Source: Mycobacterium sp. PSTR-4-N (GTDB lineage: Bacteria > Actinomycetota > Actinomycetes > Mycobacteriales > Mycobacteriaceae). From it: 64,000 bases of DNA. Below are positions 27,905 through 36,481 of this stretch, piece after piece. Where the stretch lies: assembly GCF_022348085.1 (NCBI RefSeq), contig NZ_JAKRFN010000014.1, positions 62,001-126,000 of the forward strand. Direction: 5' to 3'. The notes below the pieces were generated by a model, which made no database searches, had not been told where the DNA came from, and was given only the letters and a program-made list of their open reading frames with translations. The translations under genes and the position numbers were made by a program. The stretch's first letter is position 1. Every line of letters starts with the position of its first letter.

Positions 27905-29347
27905 GTGAAGAGCACCGTCGAGAAGCTGAGCCCGACCCGGGTGCGCATCAACGTGGAGGTGCCCTTCACCGAACTCGAGCCAGAGATCGACAACGCCTTC
28001 AAGCAGCTGGCCAAGCAGGTCCGGCTGCCCGGTTTCCGCCCGGGCAAGGCGCCCCGCAAGCTGCTCGAGGCGCGCGTCGGCCGCGGCGCGGTGCTCGAGC
28101 AGGTCGTCAACGACGCGCTGCCCACCCGCTACAGCGAGGCCATCACGTCCGAGTCGTTGCAGCCCATCGGCCAGCCCGAGATCGAGGTCACCAAGCTCGA
28201 GGACAACGACGAGCTGGTGTTCACCGCCGAGGTGGACATCCGTCCCGAGATCGAGCTGCCCGACCTGAGCACGCTCAAGGTCACCGTCGACCCGATCAGC
28301 GTCGAGGACTCCGACGTCGAGGCCGAGCTCGATTCGCTGCAGAAGCGCTTCGGCACCCTGACCGGCGTCGAGCGTGCCGCTAAAAACGGCGACTTCGTCT
28401 CCATCGACCTGTCGGCCACCGTCGACGGTGAGGACGTGCCGGAGGCCGCCACCGAGGGGTTGTCGCACGAGGTCGGCTCCGGCCAGCTCATCGACGGCCT
28501 CGATGAGGCGATCGTCGGGCTCAAGGAGGGCGAGTCGAAGACGTTCACCACGACCCTGGTCGCCGGTGAGCACGCCGACAAGGAGGCCGAGGTCACCGTC
28601 ACCGTGAAATCGGTCAAGGTGCGCGAGCTGCCCGAGCTGGACGACGAATTCGCCCAGCTGGCAAGTGAATTCGACACCATCGACGAGCTGAAGGCCGACC
28701 TGCGCGAGAAGGTCGCCCGCGTCAAGCGTGTGCAGCAGGCCGAGGCCATCCGCGACAAGACCATCGAGGAGCTGCTCACCCAGGTCGAGGTGCCGCTGCC
28801 CGAGGCCGTCGTGCAGGCCCAGGTCGACGACACCCTGCACAACGCCATCCATGGCCTCGACCACGATGAGTCGAAGTTCGCCGAGACGCTCGCCGAACAG
28901 GGCAGCAGCCGCGAGGAGTTCGACACCGAGAACCGCACCAACGCGGAGAAGGCCATCAAGACCCAGCTGCTGATGGATGCGATCGCCGACAAGCTCGACA
29001 TCCAGGTGGGGCAGAACGACATCACCGAGCGGCTGGTGCTGATGTCGCGTCAGTACGGCATCGAGCCGCAGCAGCTGATCCAGATGCTGCAGCAGAACAA
29101 CCAGCTGCCGGCGATGTTCGCCGATGTGCGTCGTGGGCTGACCGTCGCGGCCGTCGTGCACGGCGCGACCGTGACCGACACCGACGGCACCGAGATCGAC
29201 ACCACCGAGTTCTTCGGGCCCTCCGGTGACGCGGCCGTCGCGGACGGCGAAACCGAGACCACTGACGAGACCGAGGCCGCTGACGAGACCGAGACCGCTG
29301 ACGAGACCGGCGCCACTGAAGCGTCCGGGGACGACGACACCAAGTGA
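27905..29347 (+). CDS. tig: trigger factor, ribosome-bound peptidyl-prolyl isomerase chaperone
   Basis: Assists folding of nascent chains at the ribosome exit. 480 residues from GTG 27905, preceded by GAGGAG. N-terminal ribosome-binding motif GFRPGKAPRK near residue 44; an FKBP-type PPIase domain at about residues 155-240 (NGDFVSIDLSATVDG); helical C-terminal chaperone domain after that. The last 45 residues are a low-complexity acidic tail with TADETE-type repeats, common in actinobacterial trigger factors. It heads the tig-clpP1-clpP2 cluster, and clpX follows after two inserted genes. Confidence 0.96.
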   Translation: MKSTVEKLSPTRVRINVEVPFTELEPEIDNAFKQLAKQVRLPGFRPGKAPRKLLEARVGRGAVLEQVVNDALPTRYSEAITSESLQPIGQPEIEVTKLEDNDELVFTAEVDIRPEIELPDLSTLKVTVDPISVEDSDVEAELDSLQKRFGTLTGVERAAKNGDFVSIDLSATVDGEDVPEAATEGLSHEVGSGQLIDGLDEAIVGLKEGESKTFTTTLVAGEHADKEAEVTVTVKSVKVRELPELDDEFAQLASEFDTIDELKADLREKVARVKRVQQAEAIRDKTIEELLTQVEVPLPEAVVQAQVDDTLHNAIHGLDHDESKFAETLAEQGSSREEFDTENRTNAEKAIKTQLLMDAIADKLDIQVGQNDITERLVLMSRQYGIEPQQLIQMLQQNNQLPAMFADVRRGLTVAAVVHGATVTDTDGTEIDTTEFFGPSGDAAVADGETETTDETEAADETETADETGATEASGDDDTK

Positions 29348-29370
29348 TGCTCTGAGCGAACGCGCGGCGT

Positions 29371-29385
29371 CTGGGGACTCCCCAG
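29371..29385 (+). promoter_or_regulatory. short hairpin between tig and clpP1
   Basis: CTGGGGACTCCCCAG is a perfect 6-bp stem with a 3-nt loop, flanked by further GC-rich complementary bases. No T run follows, so it is more likely an attenuator or mRNA-processing point than a full terminator. The clpP1 start is 78 bp downstream. Confidence 0.35.
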
Positions 29386-29462
29386 CGGCGCGGGTTGGTT
29401 AGTGTCATCCGTAAGACCGGTCACCGCGTCGGAAGTACACAGAAGAAAGCAGGTATCCAGTC

Positions 29463-30074
29463 GTGACTGACATGCGTGGCGCCTCCTCGGGCCTCAACCT
29501 TGTCGACTCGGTGTATGAGCGGCTGCTGGCCGAGCGCATCATCTTCCTGGGCTCCCAGGTCGACGATGACATCGCCAACCGGCTGTGCGCCCAGATCCTG
29601 CTGCTGTCGGCCGAGGATCCCACCAAGGACATCCACCTCTACATCAACTCACCCGGCGGCTCGATCAGCGCCGGGATGGCGATCTACGACACGATGGTGC
29701 TGGCCCCCTGCGACGTCGCGACCTACGCGATGGGCATGGCCGCCTCCATGGGCGAGTTCTTGCTCGCCGCAGGCACCAAGGGCAAGCGGTACGCCCTGCC
29801 GCACGCCCGCATCCTGATGCACCAGCCGCTCGGCGGCATCACCGGCGGCGCCGCGGACATCGCGATCCAGGCCGAGCAGTTCGCCAGCATCAAGAAGGAG
29901 ATGTTCCGCCTGAACGCCGAGTTCACCGGGCAGAGCATCGAGCGCATCGAGGCCGATTCGGACCGTGACCGGTGGTTCACCGCGCAGGAAGCACTCGAAT
30001 ACGGCTTCGTCGACCACATCATCACCAGCGTCACCCTCAACGGCGACGGACCAGGAGCAGGACTCGACAAATGA
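29463..30074 (+). CDS. clpP1: ATP-dependent Clp protease proteolytic subunit 1
   Basis: Serine protease subunit of the mycobacterial ClpP1P2 barrel; works with ClpX or ClpC1. 203 residues. Catalytic triad by motif: Ser95 in MGMAASMGEF, His120 in ARILMHQP and Asp169 in DSDRDRWF. GTG 29463 is used; ATG 29472 is also possible since the N-terminus is processed. Its TGA overlaps the clpP2 ATG by 4 bp, consistent with the obligate heteromeric complex. Near identical in the core to the M. tuberculosis protein. Confidence 0.97.
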   Translation: MTDMRGASSGLNLVDSVYERLLAERIIFLGSQVDDDIANRLCAQILLLSAEDPTKDIHLYINSPGGSISAGMAIYDTMVLAPCDVATYAMGMAASMGEFLLAAGTKGKRYALPHARILMHQPLGGITGGAADIAIQAEQFASIKKEMFRLNAEFTGQSIERIEADSDRDRWFTAQEALEYGFVDHIITSVTLNGDGPGAGLDK

Positions 30075-30751
30075 CCGACAACACTTCTCGTCACCCGGCG
30101 GCCGTTCACCCGTCCCTGGACCCCCGAGTGCAGCCGCAGGCCCGCTACATCCTGCCGTCGTTCATCGAGCACTCCAGCTTCGGCGTCAAGGAGTCCAACC
30201 CGTACAACAAACTGTTCGAGGAACGCATCATCTTCCTCGGCGTACAGGTCGACGACGCGTCGGCGAACGACATCATGGCCCAGCTCCTGGTGCTCGAGTC
30301 GCTCGACCCGGATCGCGACATCACGATGTACATCAACTCGCCCGGTGGTTCGTTCACCAGCCTGATGGCGATCTACGACACCATGCAGTACGTGCGCGCC
30401 GACATCCAGACGGTGTGCCTGGGGCAGGCCGCCTCGGCGGCGGCGGTGCTGTTGGCCGCGGGTACTCCCGGCAAGCGTCTGGCGCTGCCGAACGCGCGCG
30501 TGCTGATCCATCAGCCCGCGCTCGGCGGTGTCATCCAGGGTCAGTTCTCCGATCTGGAGATCCAGGCCGCGGAGATCGAGCGGATGCGCACGCTGATGGA
30601 GGAGACGCTGTCGCGGCACACGGGCAAGCCGGCTGACGTGATCCGCAAGGACACCGACCGCGACAAGATCCTCACCGCCGAGGCGGCCAAGGATTACGGC
30701 ATCATCGACACGGTGCTGCAGTACCGCAAGCTGTCGGCGCAGAACGCCTGA
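30071..30751 (+). CDS. clpP2: ATP-dependent Clp protease proteolytic subunit 2
   Basis: Second subunit of the ClpP1P2 protease. 226 residues from ATG 30071 in an ATGA overlap with clpP1. Triad: Ser122 in LGQAASAAAV, His147 in VLIHQPALGG and Asp198 in KDTDRDK. The N-terminal extension of about 25 residues (propeptide, ending near QARYILPSF) is typical of ClpP2. A PPOX gene converges with its stop only 3 bp away, so there is no room for a separate terminator. Confidence 0.97.
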   Translation: MTDNTSRHPAAVHPSLDPRVQPQARYILPSFIEHSSFGVKESNPYNKLFEERIIFLGVQVDDASANDIMAQLLVLESLDPDRDITMYINSPGGSFTSLMAIYDTMQYVRADIQTVCLGQAASAAAVLLAAGTPGKRLALPNARVLIHQPALGGVIQGQFSDLEIQAAEIERMRTLMEETLSRHTGKPADVIRKDTDRDKILTAEAAKDYGIIDTVLQYRKLSAQNA

Positions 30752-30754
30752 CGG

Positions 30755-31198
30755 TCAGCCGTTGCTGTAGACCCGCGTCGGGGTCACCAGCACGGCAGTG
30801 CGCCGCTGCTCGCGCATCGTCGCGTCGTAGGCGTCCCAGTCATCGTGGGTGCCGCCGGCGGCGGTGAAGATGTCGCGGAGCAGTTGCGTGAGCAGCTGCT
30901 CGGAGTCCAGCCACGGCTGCGCGTCGTCGGGACCCGCCAGTTCGGCCCTGCCTTCGACGGTCGCCCACTGCCAACCCTTCCGGAAGGTGACCGCGGTCTG
31001 CGGTCGGGCCCGCAGGTTGGCCAGCTTGACCCGTCCGTAGGTGACATAGGCCAGGACCAGGTCGCCTGAAGCCGGGTGGGGCAGCGCGCCGGCGTTGATC
31101 AGCGACGCCTGGATCGTGAGATCGGCGCGCAGCGTCGAGACGACAGCGAGGCCGTTCTCTTCTCGGGCCAGCGCGACCGCGTCCGTGAGGCTGGTCAT
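30755..31198 (-). CDS. PPOX-class (pyridoxamine-phosphate-oxidase-like) flavin/F420 protein
   Basis: 147 residues, a split-barrel flavin or deazaflavin-binding fold. GLAVVSTLRADLTIQASLINAG at the N-terminus, then YGRVKLANLRARPQTAVTF and WQWATVEGRAEL, fit the F420-binding PPOX class (TIGR03618-like) abundant in mycobacteria. Probably an F420H2-dependent reductase, substrate unknown. Starts at ATG 31198 and converges on clpP2. It occupies the place where other genes (mmuM, Rv2459) lie in M. tuberculosis. Confidence 0.82.
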   Translation of the reverse strand: MTSLTDAVALAREENGLAVVSTLRADLTIQASLINAGALPHPASGDLVLAYVTYGRVKLANLRARPQTAVTFRKGWQWATVEGRAELAGPDDAQPWLDSEQLLTQLLRDIFTAAGGTHDDWDAYDATMREQRRTAVLVTPTRVYSNG

Positions 31199-31291
31199 CT
31201 GCAGAAGGCTACGGCGAGCAAAAGACCACGCGGTGACCTCGGCCGTGCCAGGCTGTGATCTACGTGTCCGTCAATATCGAGGGGGTTGGTC

Positions 31292-31567
31292 ATGGGGAAG
31301 ACTCTGCTGCTGGCTGTGGCGGCTGCGGGCGCGGCCGCCGCCCTCGCTCCGGCCGTCGCGCACGCGCAGGATCCGGTGTGTCCGGCAGGGACGTACTGGG
31401 ACGCCGCGATCGCCCAGTGCGTCGCTGTCAACGTCTACGTCAACCCGCCGAACCCCGTCGTGGGGCCCGTCGGCCCCGTCGGGGTGGGCGGCGTGGTGGG
31501 GCCCGTCGGGCCCGGCCCGGTCGGCCCCGGACCCGTCGGACCGGGCCCGCTGGGACCCGGTCGCTGA
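31292..31567 (+). CDS. small secreted Gly/Pro/Val-rich protein
   Basis: 91 residues from ATG 31292 with GAGGGGG a few bases upstream. Signal peptide of about 25 residues (KTLLLAVAAAGAAAALAPAVAHA, cleavage before QDPVC). The mature N-terminus has PVCPAGTYWDAAIAQC, whose two Cys may pair, then repeats of GPVGP and GPGPVGP to the end, encoded by 6- to 12-bp direct repeats. Function unknown; composition suggests an extended wall-exposed tail. It is inserted between the PPOX gene and clpX. Confidence 0.7.
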   Translation: MGKTLLLAVAAAGAAAALAPAVAHAQDPVCPAGTYWDAAIAQCVAVNVYVNPPNPVVGPVGPVGVGGVVGPVGPGPVGPGPVGPGPLGPGR

Positions 31568-31851
31568 CGCCGACGCCGACGTCTCAGGCGGTGCACCGAA
31601 CCTGCTCTGCGCGGGTAGGTACTCTCGGTCCAGTAACAGCGGCGACACGCCAGAGACACGGTGGTGCGTTCCACGGCCATCGCCGGACGGTCAGGCGATA
31701 TGTTGTCGCAACTACACGTGAATATCAGCGGCGCTATTCGGGCTCATCGGTCGCACTGGGCCGGAAGATGCGGGTAGCGTCGGAAACGTTGCGGTGCGAC
31801 CCACCGAATCGATCGATGTGCAACAGCAAGAGGAAGTAGGACCCCTGCACC

Positions 31852-33132
31852 ATGGCACGCATTGGAGACGGCGGTGACTTGCTGAAGTGCTCGTTCTGCG
31901 GCAAGAGCCAGAAGCAGGTGAAGAAGCTCATTGCAGGACCGGGCGTCTACATCTGCGACGAGTGCATCGATCTGTGCAACGAGATCATCGAGGAAGAGCT
32001 GGCCGACGCTGACGACGTCAAGCTCGACGAGCTGCCCAAACCTGCGGAGATCCGGGACTTCCTGGAGAGCTACGTCATCGGTCAGGACACCGCGAAGCGC
32101 ACCCTCGCCGTCGCGGTCTACAACCACTACAAGCGCATCCAGGCGGGGGAGAAGAGCCGCGATTCGCGCTCCGAGCCCGTCGAGCTCGCGAAGTCCAACA
32201 TCCTCATGCTGGGCCCGACCGGCTGTGGCAAGACCTACCTCGCGCAGACGCTGGCCAAGATGCTCAACGTGCCGTTCGCGATCGCCGACGCCACAGCGCT
32301 GACCGAAGCCGGCTATGTCGGCGAGGACGTCGAGAACATCCTGCTCAAGCTGATCCAGGCCGCCGACTACGACGTCAAGCGCGCCGAGACCGGCATCATC
32401 TACATCGACGAGGTCGACAAGATCGCCCGCAAGAGCGAGAACCCGTCGATCACCCGCGACGTCTCCGGTGAGGGCGTGCAGCAGGCGTTGCTGAAGATCC
32501 TCGAGGGAACGCAGGCGTCGGTGCCGCCGCAGGGCGGGCGCAAGCACCCGCACCAGGAGTTCATCCAGATCGACACGACGAACGTGCTCTTCATCGTCGC
32601 CGGTGCCTTCGCCGGGCTGGAGAAGATCGTCTCCGATCGCGTCGGCAAGCGTGGTCTGGGCTTCGGCGCCGAGGTGCATTCGAAGGCCGAGATCGACACC
32701 CAGGATCACTTCGCCGAGGTCATGCCCGAGGACCTGATCAAGTTCGGCTTGATCCCGGAGTTCATCGGCCGTCTGCCGGTGGTCGCCTCGGTGACCAATC
32801 TGGACAAGGAATCGCTCGTGTCGATCCTGTCGCAGCCGAAGAACGCCCTGGTCAAGCAGTACACCCGGTTGTTCGAGATGGACGGTGTGGAGCTGGAGTT
32901 CGCCGAGGACGCCCTCGAGGCGATCGCCGACCAGGCCATCCACCGGGGCACCGGAGCCCGCGGCCTGCGCGCCATCATGGAGGAGGTCCTGCTGCCGGTG
33001 ATGTACGACATCCCCAGCCGCGACGACGTCGCCAAGGTGGTCGTCACCAAGGAGACCGTCGAGGACAACGTCCTGCCGACGATCGTGCCCCGCAAGCCGC
33101 AGCGCAACGAGCGCCGCGACAAGACCGCCTAG
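31852..33132 (+). CDS. clpX: ATP-dependent Clp protease ATP-binding subunit ClpX
   Basis: AAA+ unfoldase that feeds substrates to ClpP1P2. 426 residues. Zinc-binding domain Cys13, Cys16, Cys35, Cys38; Walker A GPTGCGKT at 121-128; Walker B IIYIDEVDKIA near 182-192; the IGF-like ClpP-docking loop reads RGLGF near 264; RGTGARGLR sensor 2 near 367. ATG 31852. The 284 bp upstream hold no gene and should carry its promoter. It converges on fdhD with a palindrome between. Confidence 0.98.
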   Translation: MARIGDGGDLLKCSFCGKSQKQVKKLIAGPGVYICDECIDLCNEIIEEELADADDVKLDELPKPAEIRDFLESYVIGQDTAKRTLAVAVYNHYKRIQAGEKSRDSRSEPVELAKSNILMLGPTGCGKTYLAQTLAKMLNVPFAIADATALTEAGYVGEDVENILLKLIQAADYDVKRAETGIIYIDEVDKIARKSENPSITRDVSGEGVQQALLKILEGTQASVPPQGGRKHPHQEFIQIDTTNVLFIVAGAFAGLEKIVSDRVGKRGLGFGAEVHSKAEIDTQDHFAEVMPEDLIKFGLIPEFIGRLPVVASVTNLDKESLVSILSQPKNALVKQYTRLFEMDGVELEFAEDALEAIADQAIHRGTGARGLRAIMEEVLLPVMYDIPSRDDVAKVVVTKETVEDNVLPTIVPRKPQRNERRDKTA

Positions 33133-33150
33133 CCGCTTTGCGCTGGCCGC

Positions 33151-33207
33151 CGAGTGTGCCGATTCATCCGCGACTCGCCGGTCAGGGCGGATCGCGATGC
33201 ACACTCG
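33151..33207. terminator. intergenic palindrome, family B copy 1, between clpX and fdhD
   Basis: 21-nt arms at 33151-33171 and 33187-33207 share CGAGTGTGC at the outside and ATCCGC at the inside. It lies between convergent stops, the position of a bidirectional terminator. A related element is at 36414-36470. Confidence 0.6.
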
Positions 33208-33210
33208 AGG

Positions 33211-34095
33211 TCAGTTGAGGACGCGGTCCGGGCGGGTGTAGACGTTCATCGATTCGCCCCGCAGGAAGGCCACCAGGGTCACCCCTGACTGTGCGGCCAG
33301 GTCCACCGCCAGTGACGACGGCGCGGAGACGGCGGCGAGCATCGGGATCCCGGCCATCACCGCCTTCTGCGTGAGCTCGAACGACGCCCGGCCACTCACC
33401 AGCAGCACCGTGCCGCCCAGCGGTATGCGGTGCTGTTCCAGGGCCCAGCCGATCACCTTGTCGACCGCGTTGTGCCTGCCGATGTCCTCCCGCACGACCA
33501 GCGGCTGCCCGTCAGGGTCGAACAGGCCGGCGCCGTGGAGTCCGCCGGTGGCGGCGAACACCTTCTGCCGACGGCGCAACTCCGCGGGCATGTCCGCCAG
33601 GACGTCGGTCTCGACGGCCACCGGGTCGTCGCCCGGGGCGTGCTTGCTGACCAAACGCACCGCGTCGAGGGACGCCTTGCCGCACACGCCGCACGACGAC
33701 GTCGTGTAGAAGTTCCGCGTCGGGTCCACCTCCGGCGGCGCGACCCCGGGCGCCAGCGTCACGTCCAAGACGTTGTAGGTGTTCACACCGTCCTCGTCGG
33801 CGCCGCGGCAGTAGCGCACGGCGGCGATGTCTTCCCGACCCGACACCACACCCTCGGTGAGCAGGAAACCCTGCGCCAGCTCGACGTCGGAGCCGGGCGT
33901 ACGCATCGTGACCGTGAGGGGCCGCCCGTCGACGCGGATCTCCAGCGGTTCCTCGACGGCCAACGTCTCGGGTCGAGCCGTGGCGCCCTCGGCAGTCACA
34001 TGGTGGGCTCGCCGACGGGAGGTCACTCGGCCCACGGATTCACCTCTCGTCGCGACATCTGTCCCATTGTGGTCTGTTCGCGCGACGACGGCCAC
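33211..34095 (-). CDS. fdhD: formate dehydrogenase accessory sulfurtransferase FdhD
   Basis: Transfers sulfur to the molybdenum cofactor of formate dehydrogenases. 294 residues at most; the GTG at 34095 is the first start, but a GTG about 21 codons in (before TSRRRAHHV) is also plausible. Family marks: VEEPLEIRVDG, GFLLTEGV near residue 78, the sulfur-carrying CxxC in TTSSCGVCGK near 135, and DIGRHNAVDK near 204. No formate dehydrogenase gene is in the window. It is divergent from the type III glutamine synthetase gene with 131 bp between. Confidence 0.92.
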   Translation of the reverse strand: MAVVARTDHNGTDVATRGESVGRVTSRRRAHHVTAEGATARPETLAVEEPLEIRVDGRPLTVTMRTPGSDVELAQGFLLTEGVVSGREDIAAVRYCRGADEDGVNTYNVLDVTLAPGVAPPEVDPTRNFYTTSSCGVCGKASLDAVRLVSKHAPGDDPVAVETDVLADMPAELRRRQKVFAATGGLHGAGLFDPDGQPLVVREDIGRHNAVDKVIGWALEQHRIPLGGTVLLVSGRASFELTQKAVMAGIPMLAAVSAPSSLAVDLAAQSGVTLVAFLRGESMNVYTRPDRVLN

Positions 34096-34126
34096 GACGG
34101 CCGCCTGTAACCCGCGTCTTGCGACC

Positions 34127-34142
34127 TTGACGTTCGCGTAAC
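34127..34142. promoter_or_regulatory. possible GlnR-like box upstream of the type III glutamine synthetase gene
   Basis: TTGAC-N6-GTAAC at 34127-34142 fits the half-site pattern GTnAC-N6-GnAAC of actinobacterial GlnR with one mismatch in each half. It lies 85 bp before the TTG start. Only one clear pair is present, and TTGACG could instead be a -35 element. Confidence 0.3.
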
Positions 34143-34226
34143 AGGATCGGCATCGGATGTTCCTACTGTTGGCCGGTCAATCGTCTGTGAAAAAGAAGCG
34201 GACGACGCAGCGGATAAGGAAGTCCA

Positions 34227-36404
34227 TTGAGCGGTAACTCGGTACGCCTGCAGGCCATCAACAACGTCGAAGCCTACGTCCCGCCGGCCATCAGCTTCGA
34301 CCCCGCCGAGGCGCCCGGCGAGGTGTTCGGGTCCAACGTGTTCACCAAGGCCGAGATGCAGCTGCGGTTGCCCAAGTCGGTGTACAAGTCCGTCGTCGCC
34401 ACCATCGAGAAGGGCGCCAAACTCGACCCGGCCGTGGCCGACTCGGTGGCCTCGGCGATGAAGGACTGGGCGCTGTCGAAGGGCGCGACCCACTATGCGC
34501 ACGTCTTCTATCCGATGACCGGGCTGACCGCCGAGAAGCACGACAGCTTCCTCGAACCCGTCTCCGACGGCCAGACGCTGGCCGAGTTCGCGGGCAAGAC
34601 GCTGATCCAGGGTGAGCCCGACGCATCGAGCTTCCCGTCGGGTGGGTTGCGCAGCACGTTCGAGGCGCGCGGCTACACCGGATGGGACGTGACCAGCCCG
34701 GCCTACATCCTCGAGAACCCCAACGGCAACACGCTGTGCATTCCGACGGTGTTCGTGTCGATGACCGGGGAGGCGCTGGACTACAAGACCCCGCTGCTGC
34801 GGAGCCAGCAGGCGATGGGAACGCAAGCCGAGCGCATCCTGAAGCTGTTCGGCCACAAGAACTTCGACAACATCGTCTCGTTCTGCGGTCCCGAACAGGA
34901 GTACTTCCTCGTCGACAGGCACTTCTTCCTGGCCCGCCCCGACCTGATCAACGCCGGCCGCACACTGTTCGGCGCCAAGCCGCCCAAGGGCCAGGAGTTC
35001 GACGACCACTACTTCGGCTCGGTGCCCGAGCGGGTGCTCGGCTTCATGATGGACACCGAACGCGAGCTGTTCAAGCTCGGTATCCCGGCCAAGACCCGGC
35101 ACAACGAGGTCGCGCCGGGCCAGTTCGAGATCGCGCCGATGTTCGAGCGCGCCAACATCGCGGCCGACCATCAGCAGCTGCTGATGACGATCTTCCGCAA
35201 CGTCGCCAAGAAGCACGGCATGGAGTGCCTCTTCCATGAGAAGCCCTTCGCCGGCGTCAACGGCTCGGGGAAGCACGTCAACTTCTCGATGGGCAACGCG
35301 CAGTTCGGCAGCCTGCTGGTGCCCGGCGACACCCCGCACGAGAACGCGCAGTTCCTGGTGTTCTGTGCCGCGGTGATCCGCGCCGTGCACAAGTTCGCCG
35401 GACTGTTGCGCGTCTCGGTGGCCTCGGCGACCAACGACCATCGGCTCGGCGCCAACGAGGCTCCGCCGGCGATCATCTCGATCTTCCTAGGCGCGCAGCT
35501 GGCCGACGTGTTCGAGCAGATCGCCAAGGGCGCGGCGACGTCGTCGAAGGGCAAGGGGTCGATGATCATCGGTGTCGACACCCTCCCCGAGCTGCCCACC
35601 GATCCGGGTGACCGCAACCGCACGAGCCCATTTGCGTTCACCGGCAACAGGTTCGAGTTCCGTGCGCCGGGATCGGGGCAGACCATCAACGTGCCGATGA
35701 TCATCCTGAACACGATCATGGCTGACTCGTTGGATTACATGGCGACGGTGTTGGAGACCGCCGTGGGGGCGGGCGAGGACTTCGACCAGGCGGTGCAGAA
35801 ACTGCTGACCGAGATCATCACCGAGCACGGCGCGGTGGTGTTCAACGGTGACGGCTACTCGGAGAACTGGCAGATCGAGGCCGCCGAGCGCGGGCTGCCG
35901 AATCTGAAGACGACGCTCGACGCGATCCCGGAGTTGATCAAGCCCGAGGCCGTCGAGGTGTTCGAGCGCTACGGGGTGTTCAACGAACGAGAGTTGCACA
36001 GCCGCTACGAGGTTCGCCTCGAGCAGTACGCGCTGACGGTGGGGGTCGAGGCCAAGCTCGCGCTCGAGCTCGGCACGACGGTCATTCTCCCCGCCGCGGT
36101 GCGCTACCAGACGGAGTTGGCGCAGAACGTCGCCACGCTCAAGGCGGCCGGCGTGGCTGCCGACACCACGCTGCTGGAGGCGGTGTCGGCTCCGATCGCC
36201 GAGCTGACGGCGGCGTTGGCCTCGCTGAAGGCAGGGCTGGCGGATCACTCGGCGGAGTCGGCGCTCGACGAGGCCACGCACGCCCAGAAGGTGCTGCTGC
36301 CCGCGATGGATGCCGTGCGCGCGGCCGCAGACACGCTCGAAGGTGTGGTGGCCGACGACCTGTGGCCCCTGCCGACCTATCAGGAGATGCTCTACATCCT
36401 CTGA
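34227..36404 (+). CDS. type III glutamine synthetase (GlnN family)
   Basis: Makes glutamine from glutamate, ammonia and ATP. 725 residues, the size of GS type III and far longer than GlnA types I and II (360-480). Catalytic landmarks: EKPFAGVNGSGKHVNFSMG near residue 335, NDHRLGANEAPPAI near 400, NRTSPFAFTGNRFEFRAPGS near 475. TTG 34227 is the start, preceded by AAGGAAG. The N-terminal domain (ISFDPAEAPGEVFGSNVF) is specific for type III. Unusual beside the GlnA1-type enzymes on which mycobacteria normally rely. Stands alone between fdhD and the lipoprotein gene. Confidence 0.92.
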   Translation: MSGNSVRLQAINNVEAYVPPAISFDPAEAPGEVFGSNVFTKAEMQLRLPKSVYKSVVATIEKGAKLDPAVADSVASAMKDWALSKGATHYAHVFYPMTGLTAEKHDSFLEPVSDGQTLAEFAGKTLIQGEPDASSFPSGGLRSTFEARGYTGWDVTSPAYILENPNGNTLCIPTVFVSMTGEALDYKTPLLRSQQAMGTQAERILKLFGHKNFDNIVSFCGPEQEYFLVDRHFFLARPDLINAGRTLFGAKPPKGQEFDDHYFGSVPERVLGFMMDTERELFKLGIPAKTRHNEVAPGQFEIAPMFERANIAADHQQLLMTIFRNVAKKHGMECLFHEKPFAGVNGSGKHVNFSMGNAQFGSLLVPGDTPHENAQFLVFCAAVIRAVHKFAGLLRVSVASATNDHRLGANEAPPAIISIFLGAQLADVFEQIAKGAATSSKGKGSMIIGVDTLPELPTDPGDRNRTSPFAFTGNRFEFRAPGSGQTINVPMIILNTIMADSLDYMATVLETAVGAGEDFDQAVQKLLTEIITEHGAVVFNGDGYSENWQIEAAERGLPNLKTTLDAIPELIKPEAVEVFERYGVFNERELHSRYEVRLEQYALTVGVEAKLALELGTTVILPAAVRYQTELAQNVATLKAAGVAADTTLLEAVSAPIAELTAALASLKAGLADHSAESALDEATHAQKVLLPAMDAVRAAADTLEGVVADDLWPLPTYQEMLYIL

Positions 36405-36413
36405 CGGGCTTCG

Positions 36414-36470
36414 CGAGTGTGTGGTCTCATCCGCCCTCCGCGGCGTGCCGCGGATGAAATCGCGCACTCG
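36414..36470. terminator. intergenic palindrome, family B copy 2
   Basis: Arms 36414-36434 and 36450-36470 pair at 17 of 21 positions, with CGAGTG outside and CATCCGC inside, and a CCGCGGCGTGCCGCGG hairpin core. It sits between the convergent stops of the glutamine synthetase and lipoprotein genes and resembles the element at 33151-33207. Confidence 0.6.
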
Positions 36471-36481
36471 GCACGGGTGGC

